Made by a program: the position numbers and the translations under genes. A stretch of DNA of 64,000 nucleotides, taken from Rickettsiales bacterium (GTDB lineage: Bacteria > Pseudomonadota > Alphaproteobacteria > Rickettsiales > SXRF01). The stretch lies in assembly GCA_021299465.1 (NCBI GenBank), contig JAJTHB010000014.1, positions 1 to 64,000 on the forward strand, written 5' to 3'. The number at the start of each line of letters is the position of its first letter. The stretch's first letter is position 1. Shown in pieces: positions 39,114 to 47,592 of the stretch. Under the pieces are notes generated by a model. That model ran no database searches. It saw only the letters and a program-made list of their open reading frames with translations, and was not told the DNA's origin.

Positions 39114-40960
39114 GTTATCAGTGCATGTTTTTCGATGTAGCGATAAAGCTGTTCAATGGCGTTTTGCGCGCTCATGGCCTCGGTGTCAATGATTAACTCG
39201 GCGTCATGCGGCTCATCATAAGGCGCGCTGATGCCGGTAAATTCAGCAATATCACCGCGGCGCGCTTTAGCATAAAGGCCCTTCACATCTCGTTTTTCAC
39301 AAGCCGCAAGGGTCGCTTTTACATGCACCAGATGAAAGAGCGAAGGCGCGGCCGCTCGCGCCAGATCGCGGTCATCCCGCGTCGGCGAAATGAAAGCGGC
39401 GATGGTAATGAGTCCGCTACCTGCCATCAATGCGGCGACCTCTCCGGCGCGGCGAATATTCTCTCTGCGATCCGTAGCGCTAAAACCCAGATCGCGATTT
39501 AATCCTGCGCGCAAATGATCGCCATCGAGCAGGCTGACCTGATAGCCTTTGTCGAATAACCGCCGCGCCACGCCGTTTGCAAGTGTTGACTTGCCGGATG
39601 AGGAAAGGCCGGTGAGCCAGACGATGAGGCCTGAGTGACCATATTTGGCAGCGCGCTCGGCTTCGCTGATGACTGCTTCGCCGGTTTGGAGATGGGTGGA
39701 TTTAGGCACACGATTTAATGCGCGCAAATCCTTGAACCCTGACATAGAAATCAGGCCGCCACCTACGATCATCCCGTTTTGGCGAATGACAAAACGCCCT
39801 AGCGCAGAGGGCGCATCTTCCAGCGCAAGCACGTGACGTGTGCGAATCAATACATCAGCGATTTCGCCATAAGCAACTTGCCCATTGGCCGCTACCAGCT
39901 TAAGCGTTTCAGGATCGTAGCGCTGCTCTATAGCGGTAACTTCAGCAAGCGATTCCACCGTACCTATTTCGATACTGTAACTTGTACCAGCGACAAGCGG
40001 CAAAGCGCCGAGCCAGAAGATGCGTGCGCGGAAGCGGTTGCCGCACATCGGCTGATTCTGCTGGTGACACAGCACCATGCCGCGCTCAACCAGAATAGGT
40101 TGATCAAGCTCCAGCACCACCGCTTCGCCCGCCTCCGCGCTATTTTTATTAGGGGATGCGGGCCAGGATTCAAATGCGACAAGCCTTGCTGTGCTGCTGC
40201 TTGGCAGCGCATGAAGCTCATCGCCCAGCTGACATGTGCCGCTATCGATGCGCACGGCGATCAGTCGCTTATCCCCCATTCGATAAACATCCTGCACCAG
40301 CGCGCGCAGCGGCGCAGCAGATGCGGATGTGTTGGGTTTAATGTCACGAATCGCTTCGATTACTGACTGGTCGCGATACCATGTCATGCGCGCAGAGCTT
40401 GTTATCATTCCATCACCGTCGCTGGCAACGACCGGTATGGAAGCACAGATCGATAAACCCGCCGCGTCAGCATAGTGAGTCATGGCCTGTTTCAACTCAT
40501 TAAATCTTGCCTCACTGAACTCGGCCTTATCCATTTTATTGATAACGAGGATGATTCTCTGAATGCCAAGCAAGCAAAGAAGAAGTGCATGCCGGCGCGT
40601 TTGTTCGCTGATACCCTCGCTGGCATCGACGACCAGTAGCGCCGCGTCCGCTGCATAAGCACCGGTGATCAGGTTTTTAAGTAGCTCATGATGACCTGGC
40701 GCATCAATGAGCACAATATGCTGGTCTGCAGCTTTAAGCACGATATGGGAACTATCAAGCGTAATGCCTTGCGCGCGCTCCTGCCTTAGCGCATCCATCA
40801 CGAACGCCCACTCAAAGGCTATGCCCCTGACCTTGCATGAGGCGCGCACCGCTTCGATTCTCTCATGAGGAAGCGCGCCCAGCGCGTGCATCAGCTGGCC
40901 AATCAGCGTCGATTTGCCATGATCAACATGACCTGCAACCACCAATCTCAGCACCGCCAT
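39110..40960 (-). CDS. cysNC: Bifunctional sulfate adenylyltransferase subunit 1 / adenylylsulfate kinase (CysN-CysC, NodQ-like)
   Basis: The 616-residue fusion has an N-terminal GTPase domain (about 1-220) with GHVDHGKST, DAPGH and NKMD. Beta-barrel domains of the EF-Tu type run to about 415. The APS kinase part (about 440-616) has the P-loop GLSSSGKST, DGDHLRAGLNRDLGFS and KGLYAKARRGDIAEFTGI. With CysD it makes APS and then PAPS. The GTPase switch region (QGITLDSSHIV) differs from the ITIDVAYRYF usual in CysN, so it is a divergent branch. The gene overlaps the downstream oxidoreductase gene by 4 nt. Confidence 0.92.
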   Translation of the reverse strand: MAVLRLVVAGHVDHGKSTLIGQLMHALGALPHERIEAVRASCKVRGIAFEWAFVMDALRQERAQGITLDSSHIVLKAADQHIVLIDAPGHHELLKNLITGAYAADAALLVVDASEGISEQTRRHALLLCLLGIQRIILVINKMDKAEFSEARFNELKQAMTHYADAAGLSICASIPVVASDGDGMITSSARMTWYRDQSVIEAIRDIKPNTSASAAPLRALVQDVYRMGDKRLIAVRIDSGTCQLGDELHALPSSSTARLVAFESWPASPNKNSAEAGEAVVLELDQPILVERGMVLCHQQNQPMCGNRFRARIFWLGALPLVAGTSYSIEIGTVESLAEVTAIEQRYDPETLKLVAANGQVAYGEIADVLIRTRHVLALEDAPSALGRFVIRQNGMIVGGGLISMSGFKDLRALNRVPKSTHLQTGEAVISEAERAAKYGHSGLIVWLTGLSSSGKSTLANGVARRLFDKGYQVSLLDGDHLRAGLNRDLGFSATDRRENIRRAGEVAALMAGSGLITIAAFISPTRDDRDLARAAAPSLFHLVHVKATLAACEKRDVKGLYAKARRGDIAEFTGISAPYDEPHDAELIIDTEAMSAQNAIEQLYRYIEKHALIT

Positions 40961-41439
40961 TAATCCTTTTTGGCAAGGGACCGGCTGATATTTTTAACAT
41001 CATCCGCAATCAGCTCAGCGGTTTGCGCTTTGGTATCATGATCACAGCGCTCGCCTTTCATGGCATCCACCAACATGTTTTGCGCAAGGCCATGCAACAC
41101 GCCGGCATAGGCCACCTGCACATCGCTCTGCATATGACGCCGCTGCTGCTCGAGTATCAATTGGTAGCGCCCTTGCCATGCAACACCGCACCACTGCGCA
41201 AGGCCGGATTCACCGCCCTTACCGATAATATAGTTCGCCTGATCCCGCGTAATGGGCATGGTGGTGCGCTCGCGATCGTCTTTCGGTTGCAGCGGCTTTC
41301 CCTCAGAATCAATTGCCTTGCCCCAGAAACTCTCGAGCGTGAGTGTCATCATACGATTTTTTTCTTCCTGCGAAAACAGATCGGCGGCATGGGCGGCGGT
41401 GGGGATAAAGAGTGGAAAGAGAAGGAAGAGTTTTTTCAT
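40960..41439 (-). CDS. Small secreted protein inside the sulfate operon
   Basis: The 159-residue protein has a clear signal peptide (about residues 1-18, MKKLFLLFPLFIPTAAHA). The mature part is mostly helical and polar, with two Cys (WCGVAW near 83 and ERCDHD near 131) that could form a disulfide. The ribosome site AAGGA lies 6 nt before the ATG. I recognise no family. It shares a base with the cysN-cysC start (40960), so it is in the operon, but a secreted protein has no obvious place in sulfate activation. Confidence 0.65.
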   Translation of the reverse strand: MKKLFLLFPLFIPTAAHAADLFSQEEKNRMMTLTLESFWGKAIDSEGKPLQPKDDRERTTMPITRDQANYIIGKGGESGLAQWCGVAWQGRYQLILEQQRRHMQSDVQVAYAGVLHGLAQNMLVDAMKGERCDHDTKAQTAELIADDVKNISRSLAKKD

Positions 41440-41464
41440 GGAAAATCCTTAAGGTTAGGTCAGG

Positions 41465-41517
41465 ATCCCCGCTTTCCCCCTACGCCAAATGGCTTCGGGG
41501 GACGCAGTCGCGGGGAT
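41465..41517. repeat. GC-rich palindromic repeat between cysD and the small secreted gene
   Basis: Outer arms ATCCCCGC (41465-41472) and GCGGGGAT (41510-41517) pair perfectly, with inner arms TCCCCC (41475-41480) and GGGGGA (41497-41502). No T-run follows, so it looks like an interspersed palindrome rather than a terminator, though it could modulate readthrough or mRNA decay inside the operon. Confidence 0.5.
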
Positions 41518-41533
41518 TACGAAAACACATCGT

Positions 41534-42370
41534 TCACATATACCCGCCCTCGCGCAGGCGTTCAAATGCTGTTTCATCCTCATCCGATCCCATCGGACGG
41601 CCAGCGCGCTCAGCTTTTGTTGTTACCATCAGTTCGGCAATAATGGCTGGAATACCAGAGGCATCGCTTTCGATTGGCCAGGTAATGCCGCGCTCGCCTA
41701 GCGAGCGAAACCGCATCATACGACCCGAAAAATCACGCCCTTCAACATGATGATAGGGCGCTGCAAAATAAAGGTTGGGGGTAGGAATCCCTTCGCGCTG
41801 GATATAGCGCCAGATATCGATTTCTGTCCAACCGAGCAGCGGATGGATGCGCAGGCTACCGCCTTCAGGGGGCTGCCAGTTGTGATGCCCCCAGAATTCA
41901 GGCGGTTGCTCTTTGATATGCCAGCTTCCATCCTGATCGCGTCGCGATACGAGACGTTCTTTAGCACGCGTTGCTTCCTCATCACGCCGGATGCCGGCAA
42001 TCACCGCATTAAACCCACCCTGCTTCATCGCTGCGCTTAGGCCCAGCGTTTTACGCGCTGCTATGCGAGCAGCCGGCGGAAGGCTGGGATCGGTTGCCTC
42101 CAGCGGCGGGCATATTGGCGCGAGCAATTCAAGATTCCACTCTTTTTGGTAACGGGCTCGAAATTGATACACCTCATCAAACTCAAGGCCGGTATCACAA
42201 TGCAAAACAGGAAATGGTACGCTGCCGAGAAAGGCTTTTCGCGCCAGATGGATCATCACGTTACTATCCTTGCCGCACGACCATAGCATCACCAGCTTCA
42301 GGCCGCGCGCTTTCGCTTCGCGTAGCAGGACGATTGACTCGGCTTCCAAACGGTCAAGCAGGCTCAGCAT
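41534..42370 (-). CDS. cysD: Sulfate adenylyltransferase subunit 2
   Basis: Forms APS from sulfate and ATP with the CysN GTPase. The 278-residue protein has the PP-loop SCGKDSNVMIHLARKAF near residue 30. LHCDTGLEFDEVYQFR is near 58, VIAGIRRDEEATRAKER near 120, and RIHPLLGWTEIDIWRYIQRE near 170. RFRSLGERGITWPIES is near 220. The ATG at 42370 overlaps the sulfite reductase stop (TGATG) and is preceded by a G-rich ribosome site; an in-frame TTG lies 12 nt upstream. Confidence 0.95.
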   Translation of the reverse strand: MLSLLDRLEAESIVLLREAKARGLKLVMLWSCGKDSNVMIHLARKAFLGSVPFPVLHCDTGLEFDEVYQFRARYQKEWNLELLAPICPPLEATDPSLPPAARIAARKTLGLSAAMKQGGFNAVIAGIRRDEEATRAKERLVSRRDQDGSWHIKEQPPEFWGHHNWQPPEGGSLRIHPLLGWTEIDIWRYIQREGIPTPNLYFAAPYHHVEGRDFSGRMMRFRSLGERGITWPIESDASGIPAIIAELMVTTKAERAGRPMGSDEDETAFERLREGGYM

Positions 42371-44055
42371 CACCCCACCCAATGACGCCTGGTCAAATGT
42401 GCTTCAGCTGCCTGTTTGATGGCGGCAAGACCTATTCGCATGCAAAAATCGCCCAGAGATTCACCGGCATCGCGCTTGCTGGACCAAAAAGCAATCACAG
42501 GTTCCAGCGCACCGGCTACATGTGCCAGCGCCACATCAGCAAAGAGTAGTTGATTGAGGCATGTGCCACCGTGATTACCCCCCACGTACAGATCATAGCG
42601 ACCGAGTGCGACACCAATCATGCCGATCTCGCCGAGCCTTGCACGTGCGCAGCCAGCATCGCAGCCGGCGACATGCACGGATACTGATTCGCCAAGCACA
42701 CCGTAGCGCTCCATCAATTGTTCCAGCTCGCCGAGCAGCAATGGCAGGATACGTTCTGACTCCGCGCGCGCCGATAAACAAATCGGCAGCGCCGCGCAGC
42801 CTACCAGTTGTGATTTCACCGGGTTGCTTTCACCAGAAAGCAAAACGCCATGACGGCGCAGCTTATATTCGATCGCCAGGCGCTGGTCTTCTTTAATGCC
42901 AGCCAGAATCACGTGATTGCGCTGGGTAAGGTGAAGGGTTACATCAAATTCACCGCACATATCAGCAATGAGCGTTTGCAGCGACTCGCCATCATGGTTC
43001 ATGATACGTCCGGCAAGTAGAGGAATTTCCGTGTAGATCGAATCCTCCAGGCCTTTCTGCCATCCATAAACAGGGGCCCGAGCTTGCAACGCTATGGAAG
43101 CAGGGGGATGCATTTCACTGAGCAAATAACTGCCTAAAGTCTGCTTGACCCAGACCATACCGCGCGTAGCAATCAGGTGTTTGAGCGAAGTTTGCTGATG
43201 ATCACTGCGTTCGCCATGGTCACGCCACAGCTTGATCAGCGCCTCCATCGTCTCGGCCAGCTTATCGCGTGGCACCCACGCAAGCGGCTCAGCAAGAGCA
43301 GCCACCGGTGATAAATCGCCGCCAATAAACAAATGATAGCCTGTAAGCCCACCACCTTCTGCCTGCGCTATCAGTGCGATATCGCTCGCCAGCGCATGGG
43401 CATCACCAAGGTCGCTCACCATCGTAACAGACAGTGGCGCTGGCAAATAGCTCTTGCTGTAAAGCGGCTCAGGGTTGATCTCCTGGCCATGGCTTACATC
43501 GGCGCCAAGCCATAGTTCGTTGTATGCATTGGTTTTTGGCAAGCGAAGCTGGTTTAGGCCTTTGGCATCGTCTGCTATCGCGAGGTGGATTAAGTCCCCC
43601 GCGGGAAGCGATGGATAGGATATAGGCAGCACCAGATCACCCGCGGTGGCAAAGGTTGTTAAACCGAGCTGGTGGATGCCGGTTATCAGCGGCCTGAGCG
43701 ATGCTTTGCGCACCTGATGCATGATGATAGTCTGCCCACGCCCTACCCTGAGTGTGCCATCCGAATGTTCAACGGCAAGCGCATCCAGCCCCAGATATTG
43801 CGTGCTATTGATGTAGCCTTCATGGCAAGCGATGCGAACACTGAACATCGCATCGCGCGCAAAACCAGCTTTCTCGCGCGCGGCGGCGGTGTCGCGGTCA
43901 TAGCCAGCGATCACACCATGAAATGCCAAAATCTCTGCTGCTTCCGATGAAACATCACCGGTTGACGAATCCGCCAGCACATCAGCCAGTTGGCCGCGCA
44001 AAAAATCACTCTCGCGCTTGATGCGTTCACGATTGGCTGCAGTGGTTTCGTTCAT
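42370..44055 (-). CDS. cysI: Sulfite reductase hemoprotein (assimilatory)
   Basis: Reduces sulfite to sulfide with siroheme and a [4Fe-4S] cluster. The 561-residue protein has the cluster ligands as Cys-x5-Cys in GCAALPICLSARAESER (near residue 430) and Cys-x3-Cys in VAGCDAGCARARLGEIG (near 472). An N-terminal ferrite-reductase-like half carries ISYPSLPAGDL. The ATG at 44055 is preferred to a TTG at 44091, which would crowd the upstream prepilin peptidase gene. No flavoprotein subunit is encoded nearby; the large oxidoreductase at the operon's end is the candidate reductant. A nitrite reductase role is possible but the cys genes make sulfite likelier. Confidence 0.88.
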   Translation of the reverse strand: MNETTAANRERIKRESDFLRGQLADVLADSSTGDVSSEAAEILAFHGVIAGYDRDTAAAREKAGFARDAMFSVRIACHEGYINSTQYLGLDALAVEHSDGTLRVGRGQTIIMHQVRKASLRPLITGIHQLGLTTFATAGDLVLPISYPSLPAGDLIHLAIADDAKGLNQLRLPKTNAYNELWLGADVSHGQEINPEPLYSKSYLPAPLSVTMVSDLGDAHALASDIALIAQAEGGGLTGYHLFIGGDLSPVAALAEPLAWVPRDKLAETMEALIKLWRDHGERSDHQQTSLKHLIATRGMVWVKQTLGSYLLSEMHPPASIALQARAPVYGWQKGLEDSIYTEIPLLAGRIMNHDGESLQTLIADMCGEFDVTLHLTQRNHVILAGIKEDQRLAIEYKLRRHGVLLSGESNPVKSQLVGCAALPICLSARAESERILPLLLGELEQLMERYGVLGESVSVHVAGCDAGCARARLGEIGMIGVALGRYDLYVGGNHGGTCLNQLLFADVALAHVAGALEPVIAFWSSKRDAGESLGDFCMRIGLAAIKQAAEAHLTRRHWVG

Positions 44056-44091
44056 GAGGGACTTTGTATCCGCTTGCGTCCTGCGCGACAA

Positions 44092-44856
44092 CTAAAGAAT
44101 CGTCTGAATCCACTGCCCTATGCTCCAAAATGAATCACCGCTCGCCGGCCATAAAACACAGATGAGCAGCGCAAACGCCAGCGCTGGACCAAAAGGGAAA
44201 TACTCGCCCTTACCAAGCAACCGCCAGAGAAGGCCAAAAACAACACCAAACACACCGGACAGGAATAAAAACGGCACCATCGGCAGCGGTGTGAGCCAGA
44301 GGCCGGCCACGGCAAAAAACTTCACATCGCCGTAACCGAGGCCTTCTTTTTTGCGAAGAATGCGGTAGCCATGGTGCAGCAACAACCCAAGCGCCATGCC
44401 CATCAAAAACCCGCCCGCGACATCAAACGGCTCGCTGCCTTTGATGTAATGATAGATGAGCCCAAGTGGCAGCAGCGCGATATGAATCTGGTCGGGAATG
44501 ATGAAATGCTCAAGGTCAGTCACGATCATAATCAGCAGCGCCACTGCAAAGAGCATCAGCAGGATCGATGAAAGTGTCAGGCCATGAAGCGAATAAATAC
44601 CAAGAAAACTGGCGGCGGTGATGATCTCGATGATGGGGTAACGCGCCGAGATTTTGGTTTTGCAGTGGCGGCATTTGCCGCCTGAAAACAACCATGAAAA
44701 TAATGGGATCAAATCACGCGCCGCGAGCGTGTTGTTGCAGCTCGGGCAGAAGGACGGCTTTTTCACCGCATCCATCTCCAGTGGCAACCGGTAGCTCATG
44801 CAGGTGATGAAGCTGCCAAAACAGAGACCAAAGAGGAGGATGAAGATGGGTTCCAT
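44092..44856 (-). CDS. pilD: Prepilin peptidase / N-methyltransferase
   Basis: Aspartic membrane protease that cleaves prepilin leaders and methylates the new N-terminus. The 254-residue protein has the N-terminal block FGSFITCMSYRLP. The Cys pairs CPSC and CRHC (about residues 37-40 and 62-65) support the methylase part. Catalytic aspartates sit in MIVTDLEHFIIPD (about 109-121) and GYGDVKFFA (about 173-181). Eight or so membrane segments are present. It lies directly upstream of the sulfite reductase gene, away from the pilus operon, and next to a prepilin-like gene. Confidence 0.93.
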   Translation of the reverse strand: MEPIFILLFGLCFGSFITCMSYRLPLEMDAVKKPSFCPSCNNTLAARDLIPLFSWLFSGGKCRHCKTKISARYPIIEIITAASFLGIYSLHGLTLSSILLMLFAVALLIMIVTDLEHFIIPDQIHIALLPLGLIYHYIKGSEPFDVAGGFLMGMALGLLLHHGYRILRKKEGLGYGDVKFFAVAGLWLTPLPMVPFLFLSGVFGVVFGLLWRLLGKGEYFPFGPALAFALLICVLWPASGDSFWSIGQWIQTIL

Positions 44857-44896
44857 GCCATACGATTAATGCAAACAAGTTAATTTCTGGTCAAGG

Positions 44897-45676
44897 CTAG
44901 AAATTCATACGCATCGCCATGCTGCATGCCAACGAGGTGTTGCTTAACACATAGGTGTAAGGTGTAGTACCAACATCGATGCAGTTACTTACTACTGCTT
45001 CAAAAGGCACAACTGAAAATACCTCGAACGATTCATACATCGCTACCACCGACCCCGTATCCGGAATGCCGTCATCAACTTTAGCGTCCACCGAAAAAAC
45101 CTCAGCTGGCGTGAGGTTATTCGCTTGGTACATCCCGGAAACATTGTTTCCTATTCTTGCCACTACAAATAAATGCCTGTTATCAAGTTCATCGGCAGGG
45201 GTACGCCGAAAACATTCCCAGCACGGCGCAACTTCTGAATTCCCTAGAGCAACTTTTGGAAACACTGAATAAGGAGGATACATATTCATCGTTGGAAGGT
45301 AAGGGGTTTCTGTGGGGCTAGTCAGCCCTGCATTGGAAAGATGGGTCCAGAAGTTAAAGTTTTCCTGGTATTCTGTAGGATCACTCATCGCACCACCATT
45401 TCGACCTAAATGACCATCGCCATCGCCATTATCGCCAGCCCCTCCAGCAACCCCTATGCCGGATTCAACGGCATAAAGGCAATCTCCAGGCAGGCAATTA
45501 TATTTTAGTCTGAATGTCTGAATCGCCGTATTATATTCTTCAATTTGTGAAATCGTTGAGCGAACCTGGGCTGCTGTTATCAAATCCCTTCCAAGCAGGA
45601 CTCCGCCAAAAATTAGCCCAATCACCACGATGACGATCGAGACTTCAATAAGCGTGAAGCCTTGATTTCTAACCAT
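44897..45676 (-). CDS. Prepilin-like protein 1 (type IV pilin family)
   Basis: The 259-residue protein has a class III signal: a five-residue leader then the G/FTLIEVSIVIVVIGLIFGG helix with Glu5. TFRLKYNCLPGDC lies at about residues 54-66, followed by a Gly/Asp-rich loop (GAGDNGDGDGHLG). The C-terminal part shows KVDDGIPDTG and a Cys pair. The same blocks occur in the other two prepilin-like genes in the window. Longer than major pilins (about 150 residues), it may be a minor pilin or adhesin. It sits 40 bp upstream of pilD on the same strand. Confidence 0.85.
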   Translation of the reverse strand: MVRNQGFTLIEVSIVIVVIGLIFGGVLLGRDLITAAQVRSTISQIEEYNTAIQTFRLKYNCLPGDCLYAVESGIGVAGGAGDNGDGDGHLGRNGGAMSDPTEYQENFNFWTHLSNAGLTSPTETPYLPTMNMYPPYSVFPKVALGNSEVAPCWECFRRTPADELDNRHLFVVARIGNNVSGMYQANNLTPAEVFSVDAKVDDGIPDTGSVVAMYESFEVFSVVPFEAVVSNCIDVGTTPYTYVLSNTSLACSMAMRMNF

Positions 45677-47454
45677 TATAAGCTTGCTGACATTAAGCTT
45701 TTACTGCCGTTCGTGAGCGAGGCGAGCAAGCCCACATTCTGCGGCAGGATGCGCTGCATGTAGAAGCGGGCGGTGTCGATTTTGGCTTGATAGAATTCTT
45801 TGTCTTCGCCTTTGCTGATTTTATCAAGTGCGATCAGCGCCTGCCTTGCCCAGATCCACGCCAGCGCGACCTGCGCGAACATGCGCTGATATTCCACGGC
45901 CGCGGCGCCGGCCTCGTTCGGGTCAGCCATGCCGCGCGTTGCGATCCACAGCGTCGCTTGCTGCAAATAACCAAGATGCACATGCAGCGGCTTGGTGAAT
46001 TCGGCCATCGCCGGATTATCCTTATGCTTCGCCACAAACTCGCTCGCGGGATGGAAGAACGCGCGCAGGTACCGCCCCGCCCCCACCGATAATTTCCGCC
46101 CGACAAGGTCCATCGCCTGAATGCCGTTGGTGCCTTCGTAGATCATGGTGATGCGCGCGTCGCGCACATATTGCTCAACGCCATACTCGCCGATATAGCC
46201 GTAGCCGCCGAAGCACTGCACGGCGAGCGACGCCATCTCGAAGCCGCCGTCGGTTAGGTACGATTTGGTGATCGGCGTCATCAATTGTACAAAATCATCG
46301 CATTCTTTTTTCACGGCCGGATCAGGATGGCGATGCGCAAGATCGATCTTGAGCGCCATTTCCATCGCGAGCGCCCTACTTCCTTCGGCGAAGGCTTTCT
46401 GGGTAAGCAGCATGCGCCGCACATCGGGATGCACGATAATCGGATCGGCCGGTTTATCGGGGTGCAGCGCACCCTTCAGCGCGCGCATCTGCAGGCGTTC
46501 TTTCGAGTAAGCGAGCGCATTCTGATACGCGACTTCGCCAATGCCAAGGCCCTGCACGCCGACATAAAGCCTTGCAGCGTTCATCATCACGAACATCGCG
46601 CGCATGCCTTTGTGTTTTTCGCCGACTAAGTAAGCTTTCGCGCCGTCATAATTCATCACGCAGGTAGGCGAGCAATGCAGCCCCATCTTATGCTCAATCG
46701 CCTCGCAGCGGATTTTATTGCGTTCGCCGAGGCTGCCATCCTCATTCACATGGAATTTCGACGAGACAAACAGCGAAATGCCCTTGATGCCCGGCGGCGC
46801 GTCCGGCAGGCGCGCGAGGATGAGGTGCACGATATTTTCGGTGAGCTCGTGCTCGCCGCTGGAGATGAAGATTTTCCCGCCGGTGATGCTGTAGCTGCCG
46901 TCGGCGTTCGGTTCGGCTTTGGTGCGAATGAGGCCAAGATCAGTGCCGGCCTGCGGCTCGGTGAGGCACATCACGCCCGACCAGTGGCCGGAAACCATCT
47001 TTGGCAAATAGCGTTGTTTAATTTCATCCGAGCCGTAGGTGATGAGCGCGTTGTAAGCACCATGTGAGAGGCCGGGCGTCAGGCCGAACGAAAGATTTGC
47101 CGAACACACCATCTCCATCAGCGGCATGTTCAGCACATCAGGCAGCCCCTGCCCGCCATACGCCGGATCGCAGGTAAAGCTTGGCCAGCCGCCATCAACA
47201 TAGGTTTTATAGGCTTCTTTGAAACCATCCGGCATGGTCACCACGCCGTCTTTATATTTCAGGCCAATCTTATCGCCCTTCTGGTTCAGCGGAAAGAGCA
47301 CCTCTTCGCACATCTGTGCTGCGGCTTCCAGCACGGCGGGCATCATGTCGATATTCTCGGGCGCAAAGCCGGGCACCTGACTATATTGTTTCAGGTTCAA
47401 ATGCTCATCGAGGATAAACTGAAAATCGCGCACGGGGGCTTTGTAAACGGGCAT
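45676..47454 (-). CDS. Acyl-CoA dehydrogenase
   Basis: FAD enzyme for the first beta-oxidation step. The 592-residue protein has the acyl-CoA dehydrogenase fold with CLTEPQAGTDLGLIRTKAEP (about residue 160), GKIFISSGEHELTENIVHL (about 190) and MGLHCSPTCVMNYDGA (about 262). QCFGGYGYIGEYGVEQYVRD and ITMIYEGTNGIQAMDL are at about 420-450. The extra C-terminal domain marks the long-form family common in proteobacteria. The start has AAGGAG 7 nt upstream. It touches the prepilin gene downstream (shared base at 45676). Confidence 0.93.
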   Translation of the reverse strand: MPVYKAPVRDFQFILDEHLNLKQYSQVPGFAPENIDMMPAVLEAAAQMCEEVLFPLNQKGDKIGLKYKDGVVTMPDGFKEAYKTYVDGGWPSFTCDPAYGGQGLPDVLNMPLMEMVCSANLSFGLTPGLSHGAYNALITYGSDEIKQRYLPKMVSGHWSGVMCLTEPQAGTDLGLIRTKAEPNADGSYSITGGKIFISSGEHELTENIVHLILARLPDAPPGIKGISLFVSSKFHVNEDGSLGERNKIRCEAIEHKMGLHCSPTCVMNYDGAKAYLVGEKHKGMRAMFVMMNAARLYVGVQGLGIGEVAYQNALAYSKERLQMRALKGALHPDKPADPIIVHPDVRRMLLTQKAFAEGSRALAMEMALKIDLAHRHPDPAVKKECDDFVQLMTPITKSYLTDGGFEMASLAVQCFGGYGYIGEYGVEQYVRDARITMIYEGTNGIQAMDLVGRKLSVGAGRYLRAFFHPASEFVAKHKDNPAMAEFTKPLHVHLGYLQQATLWIATRGMADPNEAGAAAVEYQRMFAQVALAWIWARQALIALDKISKGEDKEFYQAKIDTARFYMQRILPQNVGLLASLTNGSKSLMSASL

Positions 47455-47477
47455 AAATCGCTCCTTATCAGAACCTT

Positions 47478-47483
47478 ATTATA
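47478..47483 (-). promoter_or_regulatory. Candidate -10 element for the acyl-CoA dehydrogenase gene
   Basis: A perfect TATAAT on the minus strand lies 23 bp before the start codon, which leaves room for a short leader with the ribosome site. A convincing -35 at normal spacing was not found, so the promoter may be activated. Confidence 0.35.
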
Positions 47484-47592
47484 GCCGTAAACGCGCTAAG
47501 GAACGGTTAATTCTAACTTTATTTACGGATTTTAGAGGTTTATTGGACAAACTATCTGCCTCACGATCCCTTAATCCTTTTAACAGGCGCTA

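Noticed and set aside
40837-41643. 268-residue plus-strand frame across the cysN-cysC, secreted protein and cysD genes.
   Set aside because: It is antisense to three supported genes and has a low-complexity, Pro/His-rich composition typical of shadow frames.
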